A DNA stretch of 64,000 nt, taken from Chitinophagaceae bacterium (GTDB lineage Bacteria > Bacteroidota > Bacteroidia > Chitinophagales > Chitinophagaceae). A model generated the notes under the pieces. That model was not told where the DNA came from and did no database searches. It worked only from the letters and a program-made list of their open reading frames with translations. This document shows positions 1 through 8,761 of this stretch, in pieces (position 1 is the stretch's first letter; every line of letters starts with the position of its first letter). The stretch is from assembly GCA_023957155.1 (NCBI GenBank), contig JAMLHK010000012.1, positions 62,001 through 126,000 of the forward strand, in the 5' to 3' direction. The translations under genes were made by a program, and so were the position numbers.

Positions 1-567
1 TATGTGGTTGTATTTATCATTGGCTGGTCGGTTAATTTTATTAAGCTCAGGGGAGAAGATACCGTCCGGGTTTTTATTACGGCTAAGGTTGTTAAGACCT
101 TACTGTCTGTGTTCTTACATACGGCCCTTTTTGAAGAGCTGGTTTTTCGTGGGCTGTTGCAGAATATGCTGGCTAAGCGTATTGAACAGTCGGGTTCATG
201 GAAAATATTCTGGAAGTGGGGAATGGTGATCCTGGTGGTGTTTTCATTGCTGACAGGATATGCATTAAAAGGAAATATGCAGTGGTTTCCGGCAATGGTT
301 ACCCTTTTGTTGTTTGCCGCAGCGTACGGGCTGGAACGAAAAGGCCGGGGCAGGGCCGGGGCTTATACATCGCTGGCTGTTACCAGTGTGATTTTTGGAT
401 TGGTACATGCCCATTCGGGGTCTATTATTTTTGTTGGACTTGCTGCTGTTGGCGGCTGGGCTTACGGGTATGTGTATAAAAAAACGGAAAATGTATTTTA
501 TGCGGCATTGCTTCATGCCCTGGTCAATACTACACCTTTAATATTTGGACTTGAACTGGCAAAATAA
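1..567 (+). CDS. CPBP (CAAX/ABI-type) intramembrane metalloprotease, 5'-partial
   Basis: The reading frame is open at the window edge, so the N-terminus lies upstream. The visible 187 residues are strongly hydrophobic with several membrane spans. The three family motifs are present: FEELVFRG (the EExxxR motif, E44/E45/R49 of the visible part), FGLVHAH (H135) and HALVN (H171, N174). In this family these residues bind the catalytic metal inside the membrane. Family members process prenylated proteins or confer self-immunity; the substrate here cannot be inferred. The next gene is convergent. Confidence 0.85.
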   Translation, partial: YVVVFIIGWSVNFIKLRGEDTVRVFITAKVVKTLLSVFLHTALFEELVFRGLLQNMLAKRIEQSGSWKIFWKWGMVILVVFSLLTGYALKGNMQWFPAMVTLLLFAAAYGLERKGRGRAGAYTSLAVTSVIFGLVHAHSGSIIFVGLAAVGGWAYGYVYKKTENVFYAALLHALVNTTPLIFGLELAK

Positions 568-602
568 AGCTCCCGGTATCCGGGTGGCAAATCCCCGGTG
601 TG

Positions 603-1673
603 CTATTCTTTTCGCCTAAAACGAACCGTTCCGCTTGATTTTTCTGTTGACGTGATATATACTTCATGGCGTTTACCCCCAACGGTTACGATCATGAGCG
701 CTGTATTGGGAGGTATGGCGCCCAGGTTATCGGCATACATGACTAACTCATTCTCTTCCCGGGTCGTATCAAGCTGAAGGGTCAGGGAGAGCGGTTTGTC
801 GGTTAGCCGTTGACGTGATAAGAGCAATTTATTATTAAAAAAAACGGAGATGGTATCGCCATCAATTTCACCGTTGTCGTAAAAATCTATCTTAAATTCT
901 TTATCTGCCGGTACTTCTATTGTCTTTAATATGTTTTTGCTTCTTTTAACGTAACCCGGGAGGGCAGGGGTATAGATATCAGGTAAGCCCGACCGGTTAC
1001 TGTCACCTACTTTTTGCGGCTTGCCGGGTATAGTGGCCATTTTGTCGGCAGTTGCGGGTGTTGATTTTTCAGGCTCCTGTTTTACCGCAGGTGGGGCGGG
1101 TTTCCGGTTAGCCGGCGGGGAGGTACGGGGGCGCTGGGTAAGATTTTGTTGGGGAAGGGTTCTTGTTTTTGCCACAGGCGGATTTGCCGGCGAAGAAGAT
1201 TTCTTTGGGATAGTCCGGGACAGGGTTTTTCTTTCCAGCTCGGTACTGCCTGCCCCGCAGTCGCCGGACCGGTAGCCTCTCCATCTCCCTACTAATTTTT
1301 CCGTATTGCCCTGTTTTAGATAAGTAAGAATATGCGTTTGCAGGCAGTCGCTCCAGGTGGGGGGTGTATTCCCTTTTATCCGTTCTTCTTCGTTTACGAT
1401 GATAGATTTACTGCCGGGATCATAACTCCCTTCTAACCTGCAGATCACATAGTACCTTTTTTCCGGGTAATTAAAATACGAATACGAATAGCCGGTAACT
1501 TTTTCGTTTTGAATGAACAGCTCCAGCACATATTCGGTATCGCCTTCACCGCTAACGATATTGTTCGTAGCCGAATTGAACGTGCCGCTCCATTGACCAT
1601 CCAGTTTCTGACTAAAACCGGGGCAGCTTATCAGTAAGAATATCAGCAAAAACCAGCCTTTCATTACATACAA
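603..1673 (-). CDS. Exported protein with Pro-rich linker and Bacteroidota-type C-terminal beta domain
   Basis: The protein has 356 residues. It starts with a signal peptide ending near PGFSQ (about 1-22); a start at Met4 is equally possible. About residues 24-145 form a beta-rich domain beginning DGQWSGTF. Residues 150-225 are a Pro/Lys/Thr-rich low-complexity linker. Residues 235-356 (DFYDNGEIDGDTISVFFN, then LGAIPPNTALMIV) match, from memory, a module that recurs at the C-terminus of secreted Bacteroidota proteins of unknown function. No catalytic motif is visible. It is transcribed alone, convergent with the protease and divergent from thrS. I do not recognise a function; surface or periplasmic binding is a guess. 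Confidence 0.7.
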   Translation of the reverse strand: MYVMKGWFLLIFLLISCPGFSQKLDGQWSGTFNSATNNIVSGEGDTEYVLELFIQNEKVTGYSYSYFNYPEKRYYVICRLEGSYDPGSKSIIVNEEERIKGNTPPTWSDCLQTHILTYLKQGNTEKLVGRWRGYRSGDCGAGSTELERKTLSRTIPKKSSSPANPPVAKTRTLPQQNLTQRPRTSPPANRKPAPPAVKQEPEKSTPATADKMATIPGKPQKVGDSNRSGLPDIYTPALPGYVKRSKNILKTIEVPADKEFKIDFYDNGEIDGDTISVFFNNKLLLSRQRLTDKPLSLTLQLDTTREENELVMYADNLGAIPPNTALMIVTVGGKRHEVYITSTEKSSGTVRFRRKE

Positions 1674-1749
1674 TACTTTTATTCAGCAAAATTACCCCCA
1701 ATACTAAGGAAATACTCCCGTGAAATGAAATGATACGCCAATAGTTCGT

Positions 1750-1757
1750 TAAATTTG
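1750..1757 (+). promoter_or_regulatory. Probable thrS promoter (-7 box)
   Basis: TAAATTTG matches the Bacteroidota -7 consensus TAnnTTTG and lies 31 nt before the thrS ATG. No clear TTG -33 element is visible at the expected distance, so the call rests on the -7 box and its position. Confidence 0.4.
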
Positions 1758-1788
1758 CACTCTTTTTCAGGAACAGGAGGCATTATAT

Positions 1789-3723
1789 ATGATCAAAATA
1801 ACTTTTCCGGATGGTGCAGTACGTGAATATCAGCCTGGTACTACCGCATTAGACATCGCAAAAACGATCAGTGAAGGATTGGCGAAGAAGGTACTGGCTG
1901 CTAAAGTTAACGGACAGGTATGGGATGCCGTTCGCCCTATATACAGCGATAGTACATTACAATTGTTAACCTGGAATGAGGCAGAGGGTAAATCAACGTT
2001 CTGGCATTCTTCCGCGCATTTGTTAGCCGAAGCGGTGGAAGCTCAGTTTCCGGGTGTAAAGTTTTGGGTTGGTCCTCCCGTTGAAAATGGTTTTTATTAT
2101 GATATGGATCTGGGTGACAGGAAAATAAGTGAAGACGACCTGGCGGCTATTGAGAAAAAGATGACAGCGCTTGCCAAAGAAGGTAATTCCTATATCCGTA
2201 AGGAAATATCTAAGGCCGAAGCCGTAAAATATTTTGAAGAAAAAGGGGATGAATATAAGTTAGACTTACTCGGGAACCTGGAAGACGGAAGCATCACATT
2301 TTATACGCAGGGAGCGTTTACTGATCTTTGCCGTGGTCCCCATATACCTCAGACCGGGTTGATCAAAGCCATTAAGCTCACCAATATAGCCGGGGCTTAC
2401 TGGAAAGGAGATGAAAACAATAAACAACTTACCCGTATATACGGCATTACTTTTCCCAATCAAAAAGAATTGGATGAGTACCTGCAGATGCTGGAAGAAG
2501 CAAAAAAGCGGGATCACCGGAAACTGGGAAAAGAGTTAGGCATCTTTGCGTTTGATGATGATATCGGACCCGGTTTGCCTTTATGGCTGCCTAATGGAGC
2601 CCTCGTGATAGAACAGCTTGAAAAATTAGCTAAGGAAACGGAAGAAGCGGCGGGGTATAAAAGAGTAGTTACGCCGCATATTGCTAAAGAGAGCCTGTAT
2701 CTTACCAGTGGACACCTGCCTTATTACCAGGATAGCATGTATCCTCCCATGGAGCTGGACGGGACTAAATATTACCTGAAGTCTATGAACTGCCCGCACC
2801 ATCACAAGATATTTGCGGCAGAGCCTAAAAGCTATAAAGATCTGCCTTATCGCCTCGCAGAGTATGGAACCTGCTACCGGTATGAGCAGAGCGGGGAATT
2901 GTTTGGACTGATGAGGGTTCGTTGCCTGCACATGAATGATGCGCATATTTACTGCACTAAGGAGCAGTTTTATGAAGAGTTTAAGGCGGTAAACGAGATG
3001 TACCTGAAATATTTTAAGATTTTTGGTATAGAGAAATATGTAATGCGGCTCAGTTTGCACGAGCCCTCTAAGCTGGGTAAAAAATATGTGGATGAGCCGC
3101 TGTTATGGAAAGAAACGGAAGAGCTGGTAAGAGATGTGCTGGTACGCACCAATACACCTTTTGTGGAAGTGCAGGACGAAGCCGCTTTTTACGGCCCCAA
3201 AATTGATGTGCAGATATGGAGTACCATCGGACGTGAGTTTACCCTGGCTACCAACCAGGTGGATTTTGCACAGGGCAGGCGTTTTAAACTTGAGTTTACC
3301 AATAAGGATAATGCACCTGAAATACCGCTGATCATTCACCGGGCGCCCCTGGGTACCCATGAGCGTTTTATCGGCTTTTTATTAGAGCATTATGCCGGTA
3401 AATTTCCGGTATGGTTATCTCCCCTGCAGGTGAAGATTTTACCTATCAGTGATAAGTTCCTGGAATATGCACAAAATGTTTTGGAATCATTGAAAAAAGC
3501 AGATATTCGTGCTGAAATTGACGACAGACCGGAAAAGATCGGCAGGAAAATACGTGATACAGAGCTGGCTAAAGTGCCTTTTATGCTGGTAGTGGGAGAG
3601 AAGGAAGTGAATGAAAATAAAGTAGCGGTAAGAAGACACGGCAAAGGAGATCTGGGTTCAAAACCGGTAGCGGAGATTATCGAAGAGATAGCCGTGGAGA
3701 TCAGGGATAAACGGGCACAGTGA
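1789..3723 (+). CDS. thrS: Threonyl-tRNA synthetase
   Basis: The cytoplasmic enzyme charges tRNA-Thr. At 644 residues it is full length (E. coli has 642). An N-terminal TGS domain (about 1-62) is followed by the editing domain with HSSAH (about 77) and CRGPH. The class II catalytic core carries the zinc ligands in MNCPHHH, RCLHMNDAH and IIHRAPLGTHERF, and the C-terminal 100 residues are the anticodon-binding domain. GGAGG lies about 10 nt before the ATG, unusual among genes in this window. infC follows after 467 nt, the usual partner, but separated here by a large inverted-repeat element. Confidence 0.98.
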   Translation: MIKITFPDGAVREYQPGTTALDIAKTISEGLAKKVLAAKVNGQVWDAVRPIYSDSTLQLLTWNEAEGKSTFWHSSAHLLAEAVEAQFPGVKFWVGPPVENGFYYDMDLGDRKISEDDLAAIEKKMTALAKEGNSYIRKEISKAEAVKYFEEKGDEYKLDLLGNLEDGSITFYTQGAFTDLCRGPHIPQTGLIKAIKLTNIAGAYWKGDENNKQLTRIYGITFPNQKELDEYLQMLEEAKKRDHRKLGKELGIFAFDDDIGPGLPLWLPNGALVIEQLEKLAKETEEAAGYKRVVTPHIAKESLYLTSGHLPYYQDSMYPPMELDGTKYYLKSMNCPHHHKIFAAEPKSYKDLPYRLAEYGTCYRYEQSGELFGLMRVRCLHMNDAHIYCTKEQFYEEFKAVNEMYLKYFKIFGIEKYVMRLSLHEPSKLGKKYVDEPLLWKETEELVRDVLVRTNTPFVEVQDEAAFYGPKIDVQIWSTIGREFTLATNQVDFAQGRRFKLEFTNKDNAPEIPLIIHRAPLGTHERFIGFLLEHYAGKFPVWLSPLQVKILPISDKFLEYAQNVLESLKKADIRAEIDDRPEKIGRKIRDTELAKVPFMLVVGEKEVNENKVAVRRHGKGDLGSKPVAEIIEEIAVEIRDKRAQ

Positions 3724-3768
3724 AAACCGGTAGGTTGAATAAAAGAATACGAACATATTAAAGATAAA

Positions 3769-4081
3769 ACCGGCACATTTCAATTTTTTACCCGCAACGT
3801 TCCGGTCGGTGAGGCACTATGGCCGTCAACCTAAGCCCGGAGGGCTTGAACCGTACCTGCGGCAGGCAGGTTTGAATAGCCCCCAACTTTGTTGGGGGAC
3901 AAAATGTTGATGTTTTTGTTGAACCCCTACGGGGTTCAATGTAGAATATGGCAAATATACCACCGGTTACACCGATGGCTATTCAAATTAAACCCCATTC
4001 GGGGTGTTTGAGCGCATAGGCTCCTTAAGTTGACGGATATGGTGAGACACCAACCGGAAGCAAAAAATTGAGATGTACCCG
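3769..4081. repeat. 313-bp element with long imperfect terminal inverted repeats and nested palindromes
   Basis: This fills most of the 467-nt thrS-infC gap. The left arm (3769-3835) and right arm (4024-4081) are imperfect inverted repeats. CAATTTTTT at 3781-3789 pairs with AAAAAATTG at 4062-4070, and CCGTCAACCTAAG pairs with CTTAAGTTGACGG. Inside are smaller hairpins: AGCCCGGAGGGCTT (3834-3847), CCCCCAACTTTGTTGGGGG (3880-3898), GAACCCCTACGGGGTTC (3921-3937) and CCCCATTCGGGG (3993-4004). No ORF is present. It could be a MITE-like element or a large structured RNA in the thrS 3' region. Confidence 0.65.
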
Positions 4082-4190
4082 ATAAAGCAGATATAAGCTA
4101 TTTACTTATATTTGTTTGAAGAGATAATTTATCATTTTAAACAAAACAATAAAACCTCCCGGAAAAGGAGTATCACCTTAAAAGTTGTAA

Positions 4191-4775
4191 ATGGCATTTC
4201 CACCACGACCTCAATTTCCCAGGGGTAATTTCAATCCCCGCTTCAGAAAAGAACAACAGCAGGAACATCGCACCAATCACATGATCAGGGTACCCCAGGT
4301 AAGGCTGGTGGGGGAGAATGTGGAAGTAGGCGTATATTCTATCCAGGATGCTTTAAAATTTGCTAATGAGCAGGGGCTTGACCTTGTAGAAATATCTCCC
4401 AATGCCGATCCGCCGGTATGTAAGATCATAGATTATAATAAGTTCCTGTACGAAAAGAAAAAAAAGGAGAAGGAAATGAAAGCCAACTCCAAAGTTTCTG
4501 AAGTAAAGGAAATCCGGTTTACACCTAATACGGATGAGCATGATTTTAACTTTAAAGCCAAGCATGCGGAAGATTTTCTGAAAGATGGCAATAAGGTAAA
4601 AGCTTACGTACAGTTTAAGGGTCGCGCTATTATGTTTAAAGAACGCGGAGAGCTGCTATTGTTAAAGTTTGCCGAAAGACTTGCAGATACCGGCTCGCCC
4701 GAGGGAATGCCCAAGCTGGAAGGCAAGCGGATGATGATCATTTTTGCTCCGAAAAGTCAGAAAAAGAAGAAATAA
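4191..4775 (+). CDS. infC: Translation initiation factor IF-3
   Basis: IF-3 binds the 30S subunit and controls start-codon selection. The 194 residues comprise a 30-residue basic N-terminal extension, the N-domain ([35 protein letters not shown]), a Lys-rich linker (about 82-95) and the C-domain ([13 protein letters not shown] to the end), finishing in a Lys-rich tail. Motif spacing is normal for the family. rpmI and rplT, the usual downstream partners, are absent: the next gene encodes an OmpA-type protein. A weak ACCCG/CGGGT hairpin follows the stop at 4787-4801. Confidence 0.97.
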   Translation: MAFPPRPQFPRGNFNPRFRKEQQQEHRTNHMIRVPQVRLVGENVEVGVYSIQDALKFANEQGLDLVEISPNADPPVCKIIDYNKFLYEKKKKEKEMKANSKVSEVKEIRFTPNTDEHDFNFKAKHAEDFLKDGNKVKAYVQFKGRAIMFKERGELLLLKFAERLADTGSPEGMPKLEGKRMMIIFAPKSQKKKK

Positions 4776-4879
4776 CGGATTATGCACACCCGTTGCGGGT
4801 ATCGTTTCTGCATTAACATTTTCTTGCATACCGGGGAATAAATATTGAATAGCTTCGTTATCATTTCTACCTGTATATA

Positions 4880-6799
4880 ATGATAACCCGAATAACGATA
4901 TCCCTTGTTTTATGCCTCTTCAGCTATTTATCTTTTGCCCAGCAGCATAAAAAAGATCAGAAGATCAAAAAGCGGGCAGTAAATTTCTATAATCTCGCAT
5001 TAGATAAAGCGCAGAACGGCGACTATAAAGAAGCCATCGGGTTTATTGATCACGCACTCAACGAAGATCGCCGGTTTGTTGATGCCTGGCTTACCAAGGC
5101 CGGTATATACGGAGAGCTGAAATTATATGACAGCTGTATTACGGCGTATGAGCAGGCTTTCTCCATAGATATGGAGTACACGGCGGATTATAAGTTGCCT
5201 TATGCCATAAACCTGGCGGGAGCGGGACGTTTTGAGGCAGCCCTCGAAGCCGTCAATACTTTTCTTACTAATTCCTACCTGAATGAGGTAAGCCGGAAGG
5301 CGGGTGAGTACCGCAAACGGTCATTTGAGTTTGCCGTGCAATATAAAAAAGAGCACAACACGGAAAAATATGTCTTTGCCCCGGTGAATATGGGTGACAG
5401 CATCAATAGCGCTGACCTGGAATATTACCCTTCTGTTACCATTGATAACAATACGCTGGTGTTTACAAGACGGGTAAGAGGACGTAACGAAGATTTTTTT
5501 GTAAGTGAACGGAAAGGCAATGACTGGTCGGGGGCTAAAGGTATGGATGGCGATATTAACAGCAATTATAATGAAGGGGCGCAAAATATTTCCCAGGATG
5601 GAGAATGGCTGGTTTTCACAGGCTGTAATTTTCCGGAAGGGCTGGGAAGCTGTGACCTGTTTTTTTCATCTCTCACTAAAAAGGGATGGAGTACCCCGGA
5701 GAATATAGGGGAACCGATAAATACGGAGTTCTGGGAATCCTCTCCCTGTCTTTCGCCTGATAAACGGGAGCTGTATTTTTCCAGTAACCGGCCGGGTGGG
5801 TACGGCGGAAAAGATATTTATGTTTCCAGGCGAATGTCTAATGGCAAATGGGGTGAGCCTGAAAACCTTGGCCCGGAAATTAATACTGCGGGCGATGAAA
5901 GCTGCCCGTATATTCATGCAGATAATCAAACCATGTATTTTACCTCTAACGGCTTAACGGGATATGGAGGAGATGATTTATACCTTGCCAGAAAGCAGGG
6001 TGACGGAACCTGGAAAGAGGTTGAAAATTTAGGCTATCCTATAAATACCATAGAAAATGAAGGCAGCCTGATTGTGGCGGCTGACGGGAAAACGGCTTAT
6101 TATGCAAGCGACCGGGCAGATACCCGCGGGGGGCTGGATATTTATACGTTTGAAATGAGGGAAGATATCCGCCCGAATAAAACATTATGGGTGCAGGGCA
6201 AAGTATTTGATGGTATAACCCGGGAAGGATTACCTTCTGCTGTGGAGCTGATAGATATCCAATCGGGAAATACCTTGCTTAAAGTGCAAACCAATGAAAG
6301 CGGCAATTACCTGATTACTTTACCGTTAGGCAAAGACTATGCGTTTAATGTAAACAGAAAGGGGTATTTATTTTATTCAAAAAACTTCCCGTTTGCACAT
6401 AAAAACCCTGATTCCACCTATACTATTGATATCGGGTTACAGCCTATAGAAGCCAATGCATCGGTGGTGCTTAACAATATTTTCTTTGAGATTAACCGCT
6501 ACGAACTGGAGTCGCAATCTATCGCCGAGCTGAACCGGGTGGTTGAATTGTTGAATGATAATCCCGGGATTAAAATACTGATCGGCGGGCATACGGATAA
6601 TACGGGTAAGGCAGCGGATAATCTTACACTTTCCAATAACCGGGCAAAGGCGGTAATAGATTACCTGATCGGTAAAGGGATTGATGCCTTCCGTCTGCAA
6701 TACAAAGGATTTGGTGCTTCCCGGCCGGTAAAGGATAATACTACCGAAGAAGGGCGGGCTGCAAACAGGAGAACGGAACTGACGATTTTGTCGAAATAG
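4880..6799 (+). CDS. OmpA-family envelope protein with TPR and PD40 repeats
   Basis: The protein has 639 residues and a signal peptide ending LSFAQQ (about 1-21). A TPR-like helical region (about 30-125) is followed by PD40/WD40-like blades (about 160-410) with repeats such as PCLSPDKRELYFSSNRPGG and TMYFTSNGLTGYGGDDLY. A carboxypeptidase-regulatory-like beta domain (about 435-505) and a C-terminal OmpA peptidoglycan-binding domain (about 530-639, GGHTDNTG and NRRTEL) complete it. This architecture is common in Bacteroidota, where relatives include gliding and type IX secretion components such as PorE, so envelope anchoring is likely. The specific role is not deducible. Confidence 0.9.
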   Translation: MITRITISLVLCLFSYLSFAQQHKKDQKIKKRAVNFYNLALDKAQNGDYKEAIGFIDHALNEDRRFVDAWLTKAGIYGELKLYDSCITAYEQAFSIDMEYTADYKLPYAINLAGAGRFEAALEAVNTFLTNSYLNEVSRKAGEYRKRSFEFAVQYKKEHNTEKYVFAPVNMGDSINSADLEYYPSVTIDNNTLVFTRRVRGRNEDFFVSERKGNDWSGAKGMDGDINSNYNEGAQNISQDGEWLVFTGCNFPEGLGSCDLFFSSLTKKGWSTPENIGEPINTEFWESSPCLSPDKRELYFSSNRPGGYGGKDIYVSRRMSNGKWGEPENLGPEINTAGDESCPYIHADNQTMYFTSNGLTGYGGDDLYLARKQGDGTWKEVENLGYPINTIENEGSLIVAADGKTAYYASDRADTRGGLDIYTFEMREDIRPNKTLWVQGKVFDGITREGLPSAVELIDIQSGNTLLKVQTNESGNYLITLPLGKDYAFNVNRKGYLFYSKNFPFAHKNPDSTYTIDIGLQPIEANASVVLNNIFFEINRYELESQSIAELNRVVELLNDNPGIKILIGGHTDNTGKAADNLTLSNNRAKAVIDYLIGKGIDAFRLQYKGFGASRPVKDNTTEEGRAANRRTELTILSK

Positions 6800-7024
6800 C
6801 GGGGAACAATTAGGTATTTGATATTTAAAATTAGAGAAGGGTTGCAGGTTTCAGGTCGCAGGTTTCAGGATAATTACCTTCTACCTTTTACCTTATGTCT
6901 TCAACCCTTTATGGTTTAAGGTTCTGCTGATCGTCTGTAGCCTCCGTTTCAGGGGTTCTTCCTATAGGCACTACTGCCAACTTGTAATTTTAAATCCGTA
7001 CTTTTAACAGAATACTACAACTAT

Positions 7025-8428
7025 ATGAAGATCGCTTTTCATGGGGCAGCCCGTACCGTAACCGGTTCTAAACACCTGGTTACTTTAAAGAACGGCAAAA
7101 AGATATTACTTGATTGCGGAATGTACCAGGGACTGGGGAAGGAAACGGATGTGCTGAACAGGGATTGGGGGTTTGAGCCTGCTGATATCAATTACCTGAT
7201 ATTATCTCATGCTCATATAGACCACAGTGGATTGATACCCAAGTTAGTGAAGGATGGTTTCAGGGGAAAGATCTTTTGCACTCCGGCTACCTTTGAATTA
7301 ACAGAAGTTTTACTTGAAGATTCCGCAGGCATTCAGGAAGATGAAGTTAAATACATCAATAAGCGGAGGGCTGCTTCGGGTGAAGGATACCTGCAACCTT
7401 TGTATAATACGGAAGATGCTAAAAAGACATCCGGGTTTTTCCGTATGGTGGAATATGGCAATTGGTTTACCATAGAAGACGGGATCGAATTGCTGTATAC
7501 CGATGCGGGACATATTATTGGCAGCGCTGCCGTACATTTAAAGATAACAGAGAACGGTAAAACGACCCGCATCAGCTTTAGCGGAGATGTTGGCCGGTAC
7601 CGGGATATTATCCTCCGGTCTCCGCAAAATTTTCCCCAGGCCGATTATATAATACTGGAGTCAACATACGGTAACAGCCTGCACGACCAGCATACTACCA
7701 CACCGGATCAGATACTGCACTGGATAGAAAAAGCATGTTTACAGAAAAAAGGAAAATTGGTCGTACCGGCTTTCAGTGTGGGGCGTACACAGGAAATTTT
7801 ATTTGCGCTTAACCAGCTTGAGTTAGAAAGGAGATTGCCCGATCTGGATTATTTTGTAGACAGCCCTTTAAGCGTTAAAGCCACGGAGATCATAAAAAGG
7901 TATCCGAAGTATTTTAATAATACCATTCAGAAAGTAATGGAATCAGACAAGGATCCCTTTGGATTCAGGGGATTGAAATTTATAAAAACGGTTGAAGAAT
8001 CAAAGCTGCTTAATTTCCGCAATGAACCCTGTGTTATTATTTCCGCCAGCGGTATGGCAGAAGGGGGCAGGGTAAAACATCATATCAGTAATACGATTGA
8101 AAACAGCCGCAATACGATTTTGTTTACCGGGTATTGTGAACCGCATTCATTAGGTGGCCGGCTGATTGCCGGTGCCGGGGAAGTGACGATTTTTGGCGTA
8201 TACCACCAAGTCAATGCGGAAATCGGGTCAATCCGCAGCATGAGCGCGCATGGGGACTATGAGGATCTTTCCCAGTTCCTTGCCTGCCAGAACCCGCGTG
8301 AGGTAAAAACATTATTCCTTGTTCATGGAGAATACGATGTGCAGCAGGATTTCAAAAACCGCCTGCTGAAAAAAGGCTTTCTCGATGTTCAGATACCTGA
8401 AAGACATTTTGAGATTGGCTTGGGATAG
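7025..8428 (+). CDS. Beta-CASP metallo-beta-lactamase-fold hydrolase (CPSF/Ysh1-like)
   Basis: The protein has 467 residues. The N-terminal metallo-beta-lactamase fold carries the metal motif SHAHIDHSGLIP (about 60-71), DAGHIIGSA (His) and FSGDVGR (Asp). A beta-CASP insert covers about 180-370, with PAFSVGRTQEIL and SASGMAEGGRVKHH. The C-terminal RMMBL part has SMSAHGDYEDL and LVHGE. Relatives are RNA endonucleases or RNA-processing enzymes, so a cytoplasmic RNase-like role is plausible. It is transcribed alone. The 225-nt gap before it holds only a short GCAGGTTTCAGG direct repeat. Confidence 0.93.
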   Translation: MKIAFHGAARTVTGSKHLVTLKNGKKILLDCGMYQGLGKETDVLNRDWGFEPADINYLILSHAHIDHSGLIPKLVKDGFRGKIFCTPATFELTEVLLEDSAGIQEDEVKYINKRRAASGEGYLQPLYNTEDAKKTSGFFRMVEYGNWFTIEDGIELLYTDAGHIIGSAAVHLKITENGKTTRISFSGDVGRYRDIILRSPQNFPQADYIILESTYGNSLHDQHTTTPDQILHWIEKACLQKKGKLVVPAFSVGRTQEILFALNQLELERRLPDLDYFVDSPLSVKATEIIKRYPKYFNNTIQKVMESDKDPFGFRGLKFIKTVEESKLLNFRNEPCVIISASGMAEGGRVKHHISNTIENSRNTILFTGYCEPHSLGGRLIAGAGEVTIFGVYHQVNAEIGSIRSMSAHGDYEDLSQFLACQNPREVKTLFLVHGEYDVQQDFKNRLLKKGFLDVQIPERHFEIGLG

Positions 8429-8652
8429 TATGATGTACCCCGGCTGTACAACCGGATGCTGTGCCTTGCAATAGGACAGGGGCTTGCTAATGAATTGTTA
8501 ACGGTTTCGTAAATGGGTTGCCGTTTTCATCACGGGTATGCATCCCGGGCTTACAGGTTTCAAAAGCGGAATACAGGGAAATCGGGGTTTCACCAATAAG
8601 AACAGTTACTAAATTTCGGGCGTCAAATTTCTTCTCCTCTTCTTAGTTTTCT

Positions 8653-8660
8653 TACCTTTG
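8653..8660 (+). promoter_or_regulatory. Candidate secA promoter (-7 box)
   Basis: TACCTTTG matches TAnnTTTG in the 333-nt gap 8429-8761. The distance to the secA ATG is 101 nt, giving a leader of roughly 95 nt. No clear -33 TTG is present. I see nothing else convincing in this gap. Confidence 0.35.
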
Positions 8661-8761
8661 CCCTCCCTCTGTCATTATGGCTGCCTGCAAAAGCAGCATT
8701 ATTTTTGTCAGAAAAAAGGTCAGGTGGGTCATAAGTACATCTTATTAATATACATTCAATT

